DNA from: Artemisia argyi
Lineage: Eukaryota > Streptophyta > Magnoliopsida > Asterales > Asteraceae
Reading direction: 5' to 3'
Length of the DNA: 64,000 nucleotides
NCBI GenBank assembly: GCA_030686995.1
Contig: CM060687.1
Location: forward strand, 169,494,090 to 169,558,089
The notes under the pieces are model-generated. The model was given only the letters and a program-made list of their open reading frames with translations, was not told the DNA's origin and did no database searches. This document shows positions 21,204 to 32,737 of the stretch, piece by piece (position 1 is the stretch's first letter; every line of letters begins with the position of its first letter). The translations under genes and the position numbers were made by a program.

Positions 21204-24200
21204 TCAATACTTTTTTCTTTCAGTGGTGAATAATCTGTCATTTCTTTCTCTCCATATATAGTAAACACATGTAAAGAGAACCATTTTTCTTACCATACTT
21301 CTGATGTTGCTGTTACATGGCAACTCAGAGAGCTTATCCACAATACTTTTCCAATCATCATCAATTTTTTGCACTCTCATTCTACTTCTCATCACCTTCT
21401 ATACAACATTGTATAATCACATTTAAAGAACAAATGGGTGTGAGAGTCATTGCGTATAGAACATAGTGGACACAACATATTCGCATTAGCGTTCCACTAC
21501 ATCATTCTATCATGAGTTTGTAATCTATCCTTTATAGCCAACCATAGCATAAAAGCATGCCTTGGAATCCCTTGTGAGTACCACACCAATTTATCCCATT
21601 TCACATCTTGGCCTTGAGTTCTCATATCCTCCCAAGCAATCTTAACATTGAAATTGGGTATATCACCATTACTTCTCTTCCATAACACCTTATCTGGTAC
21701 ATCTTCATTTAAGGTTGGAGTTATGTCTGATGCTAGAGTAGGAAAAGACTGAAACCATCCATTTGGCCATTGCCATATGCCATTATCTATCATATCACCA
21801 AAACTCAGACTATCATCCAACCTAGCAGCATATCTTGAAGCTTTAGGAACAATGTTGCACAATATATCAGAGTTGCCCTAATTATCATACCACAAAGAGT
21901 TATCCTTCCCATTTCCAATTCTACTCACCACATGTAGTCTAACTCTGTCTCTTAATCCCATTAGCACCATCTAAATCCGGCTATATATCATTCTTCTCGA
22001 TTTCAATTTCCCATATGCTTTTGCCTTTCAACTTAACAACATGTACCCATTTTACCCATAAGGATTCCTTTTTAGCAGCTATGTTCCACACTTGCTTAAT
22101 CAAAAGAATTTCATTCCACCAGCTTAATGGTTTAAGACCAAGACCACCTTCTTTTTGGGGAGTGCATACAGTCTTCCAAGCAACTTTAGCTTTACCCTTC
22201 ACAGAATCTCCTTGACACCGTAAGAAAGCTTTAAGAACCTTATCAATTTCTTTAACAGTTACCTTAGGTATAAGAAAAACAGATGCCCAGTAAACTTACA
22301 TTGAGGATAATACTGATGCAATGAATGGCAACCTGCCAGCAAATGACAGAAATTTGTTCTTCCAATCTGTAACCTTAGATCTCACCTTCTCCACCAGTTC
22401 TTTACATTCATTAATACCTAGTCTCACTATAAGAATAAGGAGAACTGGCGACGAACAAAATCCCGACGACATACATGGTGTCGGCATTTACGCTAAACGA
22501 CAAAAAATCGCTTGATCCAGCAAACTCGCGTTGAATTTTACCCGCCAATAATTGGGAAAACTTGGGCGGGAATTTGACCCGCCAATAATATACCGACGAC
22601 ATGTCGTCGGAATTTTACTAATTAAAAAATTATTGTGATTAACGTTTTGATCAGCATTTAACCACGTTTTGTTTGTTAAAATCCCGACGTCATGTCGTCA
22701 GGATTTAATTTAAAATATAAAGTATTTAATTTTAATTTAAAATATAAAGGTATTTATAATAAATATTTTTCTAATTTAAAATATAAAGTATTTAATTTTA
22801 ATTAAAAGTATCTAATTTAAAATAAAAGTATTTATTTTTAAACTAAGGTATTTAATTTAAAATATAAAGTATTTAATTTTAATTATAAATTAAATAAAAG
22901 TATTTATAATAAATAATTTTTTTAAGTTAAATAAAAATATTCGGATTTAAACTAAGGTATTTAATTTAAAATATAAAAGTATTTAATTTTAGTTATAAAT
23001 GAAATAAAAGTATTTTAATTAAAATACCGACGACATGTCGTCGGTATCGAATCCCTCCAAAATTTTGGCGAAAATTTCAATGCCCCGCCAAAACACAAAC
23101 GACTAAATCGCTTAATTAGTTAGTTAATTAAGCAACTAATTAACTTTAACGTGCCGACGACATGTCGTCGGTACAATATTTGTCGAATGGCAAATTTCTT
23201 TGACTGAAAATGGCTGTGGGTCCCACCTGAGCGTCGAAACAGTAAGTCCCGACGGGGCATTATCGACTAACGCTGGCCGACTAAGTTTCATCGGCATCCA
23301 CTAAGTGCCTACGACATGTCGTCGGCAAACGTGAAAAAAAGTCGTCGCCATTTCTCCTATTTGTACAAGTGTCTTTAGTAATAAGAGGGACACCTAGGTA
23401 TTTCATAGGCAAACTACCTACTATGAATGGAACAATATCAAGAATTCTTTGTTTCTCTTGGCTATTAAGACTCCCAAAGAAAATTGTACTCTTACCCATA
23501 TTAGGAATCAGCCCTGACCTTAACTGAATTAGCACTTCTATGGCTTAGCACAATCAAATCATCTGCAAAGCATAAGTGAGTAACCTTGAGCTCTTTACAT
23601 CCCACATAAAACTTGAACCCTGGACTTCTCTGCACATTCCTATTCATCATTACTGTTAAATTGTTTTCCATTACCAAAGTGAAGAGGTATGGAGAAATAG
23701 GATCTCCTTGTCTCAGCCCTCTACCACCTTTAAAGTACCCACATCTCTCTCCATTGATGCATATAGAATACTTAGGAGTAGTCACAACCATAATCCAAGC
23801 CACCATTGTCTCATGAAAACCAATGAGCACTAAACAATTCTTCAAGAACCCCCAATTAACTATGTCATAGGCTTTAGCAATGTCTATCTTCAAACAACAT
23901 CTTTTAACCCCGCCTTTTTCTATTATACCTTTTCAGTAACTCCTTTGTAAGCATAATATTATATTGAATTACTCTTCCATCAATAAAGGCACTTTGGTTC
24001 AGATTAACAAGCTTTTTCAGGACGGGCTTTAATCTATTAGATAGAATCTTGCTTATGCATTTGTAAACTACATTACAACATGCAATAGGCCTGAACTCGA
24101 TAACCTTATTAGGGTTAGAAAATTTAGGCACAAGTGTAATCAAGGTAGCATTTAACTCTCAATAATTTCTTTTTCTGAAAAAACTCCTTAATAGCCAAAC

Positions 24201-24230
24201 ATACCTCATTCCCCATAGTGTCCCAAGCAC

Positions 24231-24276
<46 letters not shown>

Positions 24277-24868
24277 TGGAGCTTTATTCTCCTCAATTGC
24301 AAAAATAGCCTCTTTAATCTCTTTATCACTAATATAAACAATCATCTTTCTAGCCTCATCCTCATCCAATTTCTTAGTAAATAGGCTTTCAACATCTGTC
24401 AAAGGTTCCACATCTACAACTTTACCCAAAAAATTTTCAAAGAACTTCACAAATTGTTCTGATATTCCATCTCCCTCATAAAAGTTACCATTATCATCTT
24501 GAATGCTAACAATCCTATTGTAATGTTTCGTGCTTTTAATCACTTGATGGAAATACCTACTTTTTTTTATCACCCTTACTAATCCAATTGATCTTAGCTT
24601 GTTGAAACAAAAGTTTCTCTTCATCACATATATCTTCATTGTATATTTCCAAGACTTCAGCTTCTTTCAGTTTGATCATTGCATCCTGAGGATTAGCATC
24701 AACCGACTTCTGACATTCACTAAGCTCCCACTTCAGTTTCTCAACCCTTTCAAATATATTCCCTTCCTTCCAATTTAAACTATTAAGAGGCTTTTTTAAC
24801 ATTTTCAACTTCTTCACAAGTCTATACATGTAATGACCCTCTACACCATTTTCCCAAATATCTTTCAC
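21204..24868 (-). pseudogene. LINE reverse transcriptase ORF, frameshifted
   Basis: Fragments in several frames follow L1-type order: helical spacer (24557-24868), SDKEIKEAIFAIEENKAP (24270-24350), FRPIACCNVVYKCISKILSN and NQSAFIDGR (23904-24143), KIDIAKAYDIVNWGFL then GLRQGDPISPYLF and catalytic FADD (about 23560-23890), MKYLGVPL (about 23395), LSFAGR (about 22340), a zf-RVT-like C-terminus DKVLWKRSNG and RHAFMLWLAIKDRL (21497-21862), and YYIWRERNDR (21204-21395). Frameshifts, stops, a 41-base A-run replacing part of the RT fingers (24234-24274), and a CACTA insertion (22425-23371) make it inactive. Its job would have been target-primed reverse transcription. Confidence 0.88.
22425..23371. 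mobile_element. Non-autonomous CACTA element, 947 bp
   Basis: The left terminus is CACTATAAGAATAAGGAGAA. The right terminus read inward is CACTTGTACAAATAGGAGAA; both continue into TGGCGACGA. The 3-bp target duplication TCT lies at 22422-22424 and 23372-23374. Inside are AT-rich repeats of TATTTAATTTTAATT and at least five copies of a palindrome CCGACGACATGTCGTCGG (near 22590, 22682, 23023, 23153, 23308). There is no coding capacity. It is inserted in the RT gene of the LINE just after the MKYLGVPL motif. Confidence 0.92.
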
Positions 24869-24869
24869 G

Positions 24870-26640
24870 GTATATTACCACAACAGCCACATATTGTTCC
24901 AAATGTGGGTTCGGCCTAATAGATCCAGTAGCAATATGGACCGCTTCTTTTATCTACTAATAATTTTGGTTTTCCAGGACCTTTTGCTTATACAGTTCCG
25001 TCGCAGGCAACCATGTTCCCTCAAGCTTTTCCGACGATGACACTTCCGGATCCTGCTTGGAATATGGATATTGGTGCATCCTCTCACTTGGCCGACAACA
25101 CAGGTATCCTCACTTCTGTTAGTAATTCTTGCATTTATCCGTCTGTGTATGTTGGAAACGGTGCATCTATACCGGTTACACATACTGGACATAGCTTATT
25201 GTACACTTCCCATAAACCTTTACACCTAAATCATATACTTTTCACCCAGCATATAATTAAAAATTTGATTTCGGTTCGTGAATTTACGCCTGATAATGAC
25301 GTTTCCGTTGAGTTTGACGCTTATGGTTTTTCTGTGAAGGATTACCAGATGGGCAGACTTCTACTCCGTTGTGATAGCACGGGTGATCTCTACCCGGTTA
25401 CGCAACAGTCATCTACGCATCCTCCTTTTGCTTTGCTTTCATTCAGTCATACTACGTGGCACAGACGCCTCGGTCACCCCGGTGAAGATGTGCTTCGTCA
25501 TTTGGAGTCTAGTAATTTCATTTCATGTAATAAATCAAAGTTGTCCGCTTTGTGTCATGCGTGTCAATTAGGCAAACAAATAAAGCTTCCATTTTATACT
25601 TCGGAGTCGAAGGTTGCTTCTATTTTTGACATTGTCCACTCGGATATATGGACATCTCCTATTCCGAGTGAGAGTGGTACTTAATATTATGCTATCTTTT
25701 TGGATCATTTTTCGCACTTTGTTTGGGTTTATCCATTGCATAAAAAGTCTGACTTGTATGATAATTTTCTTATTTTTCGTGCTTATGTAAACAAACAATT
25801 CGGTGTAGATATAAAGGCTTTACAATGTGATCATGGGGGTGAATATGACAACACCTACTTTCATGATTTATTTCGCAAAACCGGCATTCAGTTTTGGTTT
25901 TCTTGCCCGCACATGTCCCAACAGAATGGCAAGTCTGAACACATGTTACGAACTATAAACAACCTCATACGCACCTTGCTCTTTCAAGCTAGCATACCTC
26001 CCTCCTATTGGGTGGAAGCACTTAACATGGCCACGTATCTTTTAAACATTCTTCCATCCACTGCCATCCAAAATGAGATCCCATTTACTAAACTTTATAA
26101 CCGCCCACCATCTTATGACAACTTACGTGTTTTTGGGTGCCTATGTTATCCCTATATTAATGTTGAACATAAACTTCAACCACGATCCACTACTTGTGTG
26201 TTTCTTGGCTACCCAGCAAATCACCGTGGCTTTAGGTGTCTTGATCTATCCTCAAACAAAATAATCCTCTCACGACATGTTCAGTTTGATGAGGATATAT
26301 TTCCATTTGCTTCACTACACCTATATACATCTCCACACTATGATTTTTTAGATTCTACAACCACTATACCTTTACCCATTCGTCCCATCATTGCTGTGGG
26401 CAATGAGGCACCCTCACCAGATCCGCCATCTCCTGGCCCACCACACACGGCTCTTAACGAGCCCGTTATACAACCCTCTCCCACTCCCCTTCAGCCTACC
26501 ACGCAGCCCACTACCCAACACACTCCTCCTACGCAACCCACTACACAACAACTACCCGCTTTTCAGCCCGATCCTCAGTTCCAACTCATTCCACAATGGC
26601 ATAAACAAAACTGCAAAATATTCTCTTTTTCTACTTAATT
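24870..26640 (+). pseudogene. Ty1/copia pol fragment (protease end, GAG-pre-integrase, integrase)
   Basis: Begins near WNMDIGASSHLADNTG (protease with DIGAS at about 25050-25110), then HRRLGHPGEDVLRHL and CHACQLGKQIKLPF (HHCC zinc domain), then the integrase core: DIVHSDIWTSP, FLDHFSHFVWVYPL, CDHGGEYDN and MSQQNGKSEHMLRTI, followed by VFGCLCYP and VFLGY. A TAA at 25682-25684 breaks the frame between the zinc domain and the core. After a Pro/Gln/Thr-rich segment the sequence ends near 26640 before any reverse transcriptase. There are no LTRs. The start adjoins the 5'-truncated end of the LINE, in opposite orientation. Confidence 0.88.
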
Positions 26641-26645
26641 GTCTC

Positions 26646-26690
26646 AATATATTACTCATGTTGTGTTTTCCTATATGGCTAAATTATTAA
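26646..26690. repeat. Segmental duplication copy 2, piece 3
   Basis: ACTCATGTTGTGTTTTCCTA and the following GGCTAAAT match 1850-1885 of copy 1. This short host remnant separates the LINE/copia block from the Helitron-like block. Confidence 0.7.
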
Positions 26691-26695
26691 TATAG

Positions 26696-26730
26696 CAGGG
26701 TACCCGCGCGTTGCAGCGGCGGGTACCCTG
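26696..26730. terminator. Helitron 3' hairpin
   Basis: Perfect inverted repeat CAGGGTACCCGC (26696-26707) and GCGGGTACCCTG (26719-26730) around an 11-nt loop, in the place where Helitrons carry their transposition-termination hairpin. Confidence 0.55.
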
Positions 26731-27379
26731 AAATAAAAATTTTCGATGGAATTAATAAAAATGTCACGGGAAGTCATTTTCGACACCTAAATTTGACTCG
26801 AGAATGGAATACTAAAAGATTTGGTAAACTACACTTCCCAACCTAGCATATATTTACAATCTTAGTCCCTAAGGGTGTAATAGGGTTCACACAAGGTCCA
26901 AAACACTTTACTATATAAACCTCATTATACCCTCACTTAGGGTTTCACACCCTTTCTCTCTCAAACCAGCCGCACCCTATTTCTTCTTCTTCTTCTCATG
27001 TCGTTTTTCCGCCCAAACAAACACCACCGCCTGCCACTTAAACTCACCGCCACCACCACCACCACCACACTCCTTACAACCTCCCCATCATTTTGACGTA
27101 CATCACGAACCAAGAAACACCTCCCAACACCATGATTAACACCAGCACAGCTCGATTTCATCACCAGAACCATCTTTCTCTCGTTTTGTTGATACCGGCG
27201 GTCGAAGGTAGAAAACCCACCACCCTTTCTGTCGTTCTAGCGACGGTGGGGGATAAGTACATGAATTTTCAAGAGTTTTTGATTAAATAAAGATTAAAAC
27301 TAATAAATATGAAGCTAAATAATTGTTTGGTATCATTTTCTTTCTTTTTGTTGTTGTCGTTATTATTGAGTCGTGAAAA
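26731..27379. other. Helitron interior with promoter-like and first-exon-like sequence
   Basis: Plus-strand order: TATA-like ACTATATAAACC (about 26920), CT-rich leader (26955-26997), an ATG at 26998 opening a 32-codon frame (MSFFRPNKHHRLP, then Thr-rich) to a TGA at 27094-27096, then a second small frame. It looks like a captured 5' gene fragment, which Helitrons often carry. I cannot name the source gene. Confidence 0.35.
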
Positions 27380-27774
27380 TAAGGTGTTGATATAAATAAT
27401 TGACTTAAAACATTATTCATATCTTCCGATATCTCTATGTTTTGATAATCACAAAACTTAAACTAATCAAACCAAAGATCATGACGTAAACATGTATTTA
27501 GTAATAAATAATCACTTTCACCAACAAATCACTTAAGGTATGAATAAACAAAGTGTTTAGTGAAATGCATGATCAAAGGGGTATTTAATTAACTAATACA
27601 AAGTTTATTTAATTATATAATCTTATTATATATTTTTGAAAAACACTTTTGGTAATAAGGAAAAATGTTTTAATCATACTAAATATATGATTTCAAATAT
27701 TTAACCAAAATCAGTTAGTTTTTCACCAAATAAACTTTCCCCACTAAAAGACAAAGTTTCTGGCCGTTACAGTT

Positions 27775-27850
27775 GGGCGGCCCCCTTAATTATAAGGGGC
27801 GGCCCCCTTAATTTTAAGGGGGCCGGCCATGCTTTAAGGGGACCGGCCAC
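27775..27850. promoter_or_regulatory. GC-rich hairpin module in LTR of E
   Basis: Two units of GGCGGCCCCCTTAA are followed by two inverted, slightly diverged units (TTAAGGGGGCCGGCC, TTAAGGGGACCGGCC), so the block can fold on itself. It lies 25-100 bp upstream of the TATA box. The 3' LTR copy is at 34492-34567, and a third copy is internal at 32505-32579. Confidence 0.75.
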
Positions 27851-28468
27851 GCTCCTCTGTCAGAAACGTTTGCCTATAAATACCACCTTAAACCTGAATT
27901 TTTTCCCCACCTTTTTGCACAAAAACTTTCTGTTCTAGATCTCCATTTCAATCCTAAAAATCCTTTGATCATTTCATAAGCCTTTGTTTCCAAGTGATCC
28001 AAAGCCTCATTCTTTCAAGAGCAAAGAGAAGAATACTTCTATTAGAAGTATTACAACTTAGTATCATCTTGCTATCTAAGTTGTTTGTTTACATTTACTT
28101 GTATATCTTTCATACTTTGGTGAATAAGGTGTATGTATTAGTTAACTAGATTTAGTTGAAGAATCTAGAATTGTTAAGTGTAACTTGAAGTGAAGAAGAA
28201 GGGTTAGAGAGTAGTGGTGATAGGAGATTGTAGCAATAGGAGCTTGTAGTGAAGAAATTAAGGATCTCTAGTGGAGAAGACTAGAAGACATTTGTAGATT
28301 GAAGTTGTGAAGACATTAGTGGCTTGAAGGTGTCAAGACATTAGTGCATTGAAGGTGTGAAGACATTAGTGGCTTGAATGTGTCAAGACACTAGTGCATT
28401 GAAGTTGCGAAGATATTAGTGACTTGAGGGTGTCAAGACATTAGTACTTTGAAGGTGTGAAGAGAATA

Positions 28469-28630
28469 GAAGATTGGTGTATAGAAGATTGGTGTGTAGA
28501 AGATTGGTGTGAAGAAAATAGTAGATTGGTGTGAAGATTGGTGTGTAGATTGGTGTGTAGATTGGTGTGAAGATTGGTGTGTAGATTGGTGTGAAGATTG
28601 GTGTGTAAATTGATGTGTATATTGGTGTGT
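28469..28630 (+). repeat. AGATTGGTGTG tandem repeats in LTR of E
   Basis: About a dozen AGATTGGTGTGTAG / AGATTGGTGTGAAG units; the same array is at 35186-35347 in the 3' LTR. Antisense ORFs rich in HTNLHTN or YTPIYTPI are products of this repeat. Confidence 0.9.
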
Positions 28631-29244
28631 ACGGTTTTCTCCGCCATAAAGGAGATATTTGATCTAGTGAAGAAAACTCTCGAGTAGGTGACTCGGGGAG
28701 TGGAGTAGGGCAAGGAAGGTGTCCTTGTAGCCGAACCACTATAAATCCTTTGTGTCTCGGTTTGATCTTTCCATCTCTCACTCTTTGATTAATTACTTAC
28801 TTGCATTTCACACATAGTCATAATTGATAGTATTGTGCATATGTTGATTTCACATAAAGATCAAACTAAAATCCATTCATAAAACTAATCTTACAAAAAC
28901 CAACCTAGTACATATAATTATATCTATACACTACTACACATATATATGCTTACTTAAAATATATGAAATTGTATATTCTTTCCAAACATTATACATAAGC
29001 ATTGTATATATAAAACCTTTAATAAATCTTGTATTTATACTTTTGTAGTTAAGTGTTTTGAAATTGTACATTATACATAAGTAGTATTTATACTAAATCA
29101 TAAATTAACTAGTATATATATATTTATGTATTAAAGTGATTTGAAAGTTTCATCTTAGAAACTATCTTTTATAAAATAAGCAAAACGAAAAAGACGTAAA
29201 ACTATTCAACCCCCCCCCCCCCCCCCCCTTCTAGTTTTCCACAA

Positions 29245-29259
29245 TTGGTATCAAGAGCC
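29245..29259 (+). promoter_or_regulatory. Primer-binding site of element E
   Basis: TTGGTATCAAGAGCC right after the 5' LTR resembles the initiator-Met tRNA site (TGGTATCAGAGC) common in plant copia elements, with one inserted base. Confidence 0.8.
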
Positions 29260-29311
29260 ACGTCTAACAAGATTTTTAAAATATACTGTATTTTAAAACT
29301 TGTAACGATCT

Positions 29312-30436
29312 ATGGAATTCGAAAAATATCTAGAAGGAGAATTTACGCAAATACCACCATTATTTGAAAATGATCATTTTCTTGAATGGAAAAATAAATT
29401 TGAAAATTATGTGAAATCAATAGATCTTGATCTTTGGCATATTATTTCAATTGGTGATCTTAAACTAACCAAAATGGATTTTGAAAATCAATATAATAAT
29501 CTTCAAATAAAAATTGATAAAAATACTAAAGCTAAATTACTTATTTTCAAAACTCTACCAAATGTTGAATATGAAAGATTATTTCCTTGTAAAACGGCAA
29601 ATGATATTTGGAAATGCCTTTTAAAGTTTCACCAAGAGAAATGTAAAACCAAAGATGATAAACTTGATATTGCACATGAAATTGTTACTCTAGAAAATTT
29701 AATAGATAAATATTTAGTTGAAATAAACACATGTACTACTAGTTCAAATGTGATCATTGAAGGTACCAATAATGAAGAACACATGTGTCAAATCCGAAGA
29801 AAGCATGTTAATAAATCATGGTGCAACAAGGACGATAAAGACGATGTATATACGGAATACGTGAACATCCTAACAAATGTTAATACAATTAGTGATGACA
29901 AGGATTACATGCTCCAAGATCCAAGCAATACTACAAACAAAACATGGAGCGACATGAACAATGGAATTGATCACCGTATAGCGAGTGAAGATTGTACAAG
30001 CACAAATAAGGTACAATTCAAAACCAAACATTTTTGCTATGATCAATTTACATTAAAATTTTCAAAAATGGAAAATAACTTCAAACACTTTTGCAACATT
30101 GACTCAAAAATTATTTTTAAAAATGAATCTTCAACATCCGCTGAAAATAACTTTGAAAAAGAAATAATTTTAGAAGACAAAATGTCTAGACTTGAAAGTA
30201 ATATTGAAATTGATCTTGAATGTAAAAATTGTCAAGACTATAAACATGAAATTAAAATGGAAAAGGAAAAAGCAAAAATATTGGCGAAATTCGAAAATAG
30301 TTCTAAATCTTTAAAATATCTACTTAACATTCAAAAGTCATTTTATGATAAAACCGGATTAGGATTTACGGCAGATGAGTATTTGACAAATACATCAAAA
30401 CAAATAAAATTTGTTAAATCTAATGGAAAAATTTAG
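29312..30436 (+). CDS. Copia gag-like protein of element E
   Basis: 374 residues starting at an ATG 68 bp after the LTR. The N-terminal half resembles the UBN2/DUF4219 gag family of copia elements: FENDHFLEWKNKFENYVKSI, LWHIISIGD, TKAKLLIFKTLPNVEYERLF, CKTANDIWKCLLKFHQ. The usual CCHC zinc knuckle and protease are absent. The remainder is Lys/Asn/Glu-rich with probable coiled coil and ends LLNIQKSFYDKTGLGF, a motif commonly found before the protease region in this class. The gene therefore looks like a gag with an internal deletion, fused across to a downstream spacer. It would build or join a particle supplied with enzymes by another copia element. The frame is undamaged, consistent with the young LTRs. 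Confidence 0.75.
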   Translation: MEFEKYLEGEFTQIPPLFENDHFLEWKNKFENYVKSIDLDLWHIISIGDLKLTKMDFENQYNNLQIKIDKNTKAKLLIFKTLPNVEYERLFPCKTANDIWKCLLKFHQEKCKTKDDKLDIAHEIVTLENLIDKYLVEINTCTTSSNVIIEGTNNEEHMCQIRRKHVNKSWCNKDDKDDVYTEYVNILTNVNTISDDKDYMLQDPSNTTNKTWSDMNNGIDHRIASEDCTSTNKVQFKTKHFCYDQFTLKFSKMENNFKHFCNIDSKIIFKNESSTSAENNFEKEIILEDKMSRLESNIEIDLECKNCQDYKHEIKMEKEKAKILAKFENSSKSLKYLLNIQKSFYDKTGLGFTADEYLTNTSKQIKFVKSNGKI

Positions 30437-32504
30437 AACTATTATTATTTACATCCATTGATTATTTCTCTAGTCAAGAAAGTTATTGTTTGTTTGTTAA
30501 AACAAACAAATAATGAATTCTTGTACTTCTCGACGACATCCTCCTCATATGCATGAAAGTGCATTGGATGTTCGCTACTAATCAACTCGGACCCATGAGA
30601 ATCTGGGTACCAAGCTATCTGTCATGTGTAGGTAATTAACGATCAAAGGAACTACTACTTTTTGGATCGCTCTATTCGCTTTCTTTCAATTTGATGACCA
30701 CTGTCTTTATGGTGTGTTCGTTACTACCTCATGACGAAGGATTCTTGTTCTACCATTCTTAATCTGCACGACTTGTGATGATTGGTGCGACCGATAGTGT
30801 TTCTATGATCAAGTCTCCTTGATCCTTTTTGCATTGGGATATTACTTCGCTTCTTCAACTTGCTTTGGGGAAACCTTCTTGACGTTTTATATTGCTCTCA
30901 TGACCAATCTTAAAGAAGAGCTGGACCTGAGGTAAGTTTTCTTTTCAAAAACTTGCCTACATTACATTAAGATAGAGCATGCCTCAATTAGTATATTAAT
31001 ATGTTTTAATTTGCAAGTTGCTATGCTTTTAGATCATAAATACCAATATATGCATACATAACATTAGGATAATTAACCCTCTTATTGCTATGTCTATTAT
31101 CATTTATCTTAGTTTTCATCTATGTTGATAATCTTCTATGATCTAGAATAGAATGCTTGCCACTTGTGCTATATGATCTTACTAGTTGCATTAATAGATG
31201 TGTTATAATTAAGACTTGCTAGTGACTCAACATTACAATGTGTCTTGTATACATGCATATATATATATATGTCTATATTGCATTCATTGATGATTTTCTT
31301 TGTCCTTTCCTATCTCATTGCATTTAGATGTTCAATGTCTACCATATCTCTCTCACATCTTTAATTGCCATTAGAGATGATTACATGTGACAATGGGCTA
31401 AATCGATTCTCTTGAAGTATATCTTTCACCTGAAATTTCTTGATTATCAAAATCAATATGTCATATTTAAAAACTTCTCTCTTTGAGTTAAAACCCTTCG
31501 AATATCTATTTTATGCTTTTCCGAACAACATGCTTAATCATATGCTATCATAACATTATTTTGATCTTTATCAAAGCAGAAACATTTTTCTTTTTGAAAC
31601 AAAACAAAATTTGTCCTATCAGGATACAAACTTGAATGTATTTCAAAACATTAAACCAAGTATTAGTGAATCAAGAACACTTCATATTTGGTAATCTTCG
31701 ATAGGTAAATTTAGGAACTCGATTTCTTCTAAAAAGAGAATGACTACTGGAGAATCTATTGACTAGAAATTCAATTTAACCTAACGGTTGAATTGCTTCT
31801 ATGTGAGAAGTTGGGTGTGTGTAACCCGTAAAAATGGTCGTGTTTAGCCTGAATTGAGCACCACTAGTAATAGTCTGATACTCATTCTTCAACTTGATTA
31901 AATTGCACTTCCTATATATACCTAACGCAAGTTTACTTTTGTGAACCTTGCTTCTCATTAGATTCTTTCGTTCCCAGATTTATGGCATTAAGTGAAAACT
32001 TACTTTCAAACATTGTTGAATAAAACTAAAAACATTTTATTTAAAACATTATTATTTTCTCACATATGTCATAAACTTATGTGAATATGACATCCACTAT
32101 CTAATCAAATCATTTCATGAGAATCATGGTTTGCCCGTATGGATCTTGTTTGTAACAAGTCCTGAAGTTCATATAATCATATCTTCCCACTTGTTTATCA
32201 TAAGCTATCTTAAATTCATTTGCACTAATCCTACTTACCATTATCTTCATATAGTTGCATACTTAACTAAGTTTGCTTTATTGCTTCCTTAGTTACCAAA
32301 CTTAATTGAAATATTAGTAGATGACATGATTATTAGGAATTAATTGTTTTCTCTAATCATTTCTATGATATTCCCTACATTCATGAATAGTATGCTCTAT
32401 ATTGCCTCAAGAGTTGAACTTACTTGAATCCAAATCCAAAAACACAACCTTTTTGAAAATTTTCTGCCAAAAACCCATTTCTGGCATTCTGGGAATCACC
32501 AGAT
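30437..32504. other. Element E interior, non-coding
   Basis: About 2 kb without sustained ORF, in the place where protease, integrase and RT would lie. No motif of these could be found in any frame. Confidence 0.65.
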
Positions 32505-32579
32505 GGGCGGCCCCCTTAAATCATAAGGGCGGCCCCCTTAAATTTAAGGGGACCGGCCTCCATTTAAGGGGACCGGCCA
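32505..32579. promoter_or_regulatory. Internal copy of the GC-rich hairpin module
   Basis: Units GGCGGCCCCCTTAAAT (twice) then inverted TTTAAGGGGACCGGCC (twice), flanked by CAGATGG on the left and CCATCTG on the right, so the inverted repeat extends beyond the GC units. It sits upstream of a TATA box at 32713-32720 and ORF2, copying the order found in the LTR. Confidence 0.75.
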
Positions 32580-32712
32580 TCTGATGGTCGGGGATACTGT
32601 TGTCTTTATCACTTTTTGACCCATTTCAACATATACTTCCCAAAATTCACAAACATATTTTGTCCCATACTATCCCTCAAATTTTCCTTCCTAAACCACA
32701 TTTCTCATACAC

Positions 32713-32720
32713 TATAAATA
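32713..32720 (+). promoter_or_regulatory. Internal TATA box before ORF2 of E
   Basis: ACTATAAATACTCTCC, with the same TATAAATA as the LTR promoter, 130 bp after the hairpin module and just before the first ATG codons (32738, 32756) of the next ORF. It suggests a separate transcript. Confidence 0.45.
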
Positions 32721-32737
32721 CTCTCCTCCCACCATTA

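Larger units (their letters stand above)
20249..24868 (-). mobile_element. 5'-truncated L1-type LINE with nested CACTA
   Basis: The 3' end is at 20249, where a short plus-strand T-run (GTTTTTTG) would be the A-tail. The coding part runs from 24868 down to 21204. It interrupts duplication copy 2 near the point equivalent to 1845-1850 in copy 1. The endonuclease part is absent. The 20249-21200 stretch holds no ORF with recognisable content and is probably the 3' untranslated region. Confidence 0.8.
27385..29243 (+). repeat. 5' LTR of element E
   Basis: A 1859-bp LTR. It holds a GC-rich hairpin module (27775-27850) just upstream of a TATA box (TATAAATA, 27875-27882), then a leader with GACATTAGTGGCTTGAAGG-type repeats (28300-28450) and an AGATTGGTGTGTAG array (28469-28630). 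It ends in a C-run (19) and TTCTAGTTTTCCACA. Confidence 0.93.

Noticed and set aside
28416..28781. ORFs rich in YTPIYTPI or HTNLHTN (also 35133-35498)
   Set aside because: Antisense translation of the AGATTGGTGTG repeat inside the LTR of element E.
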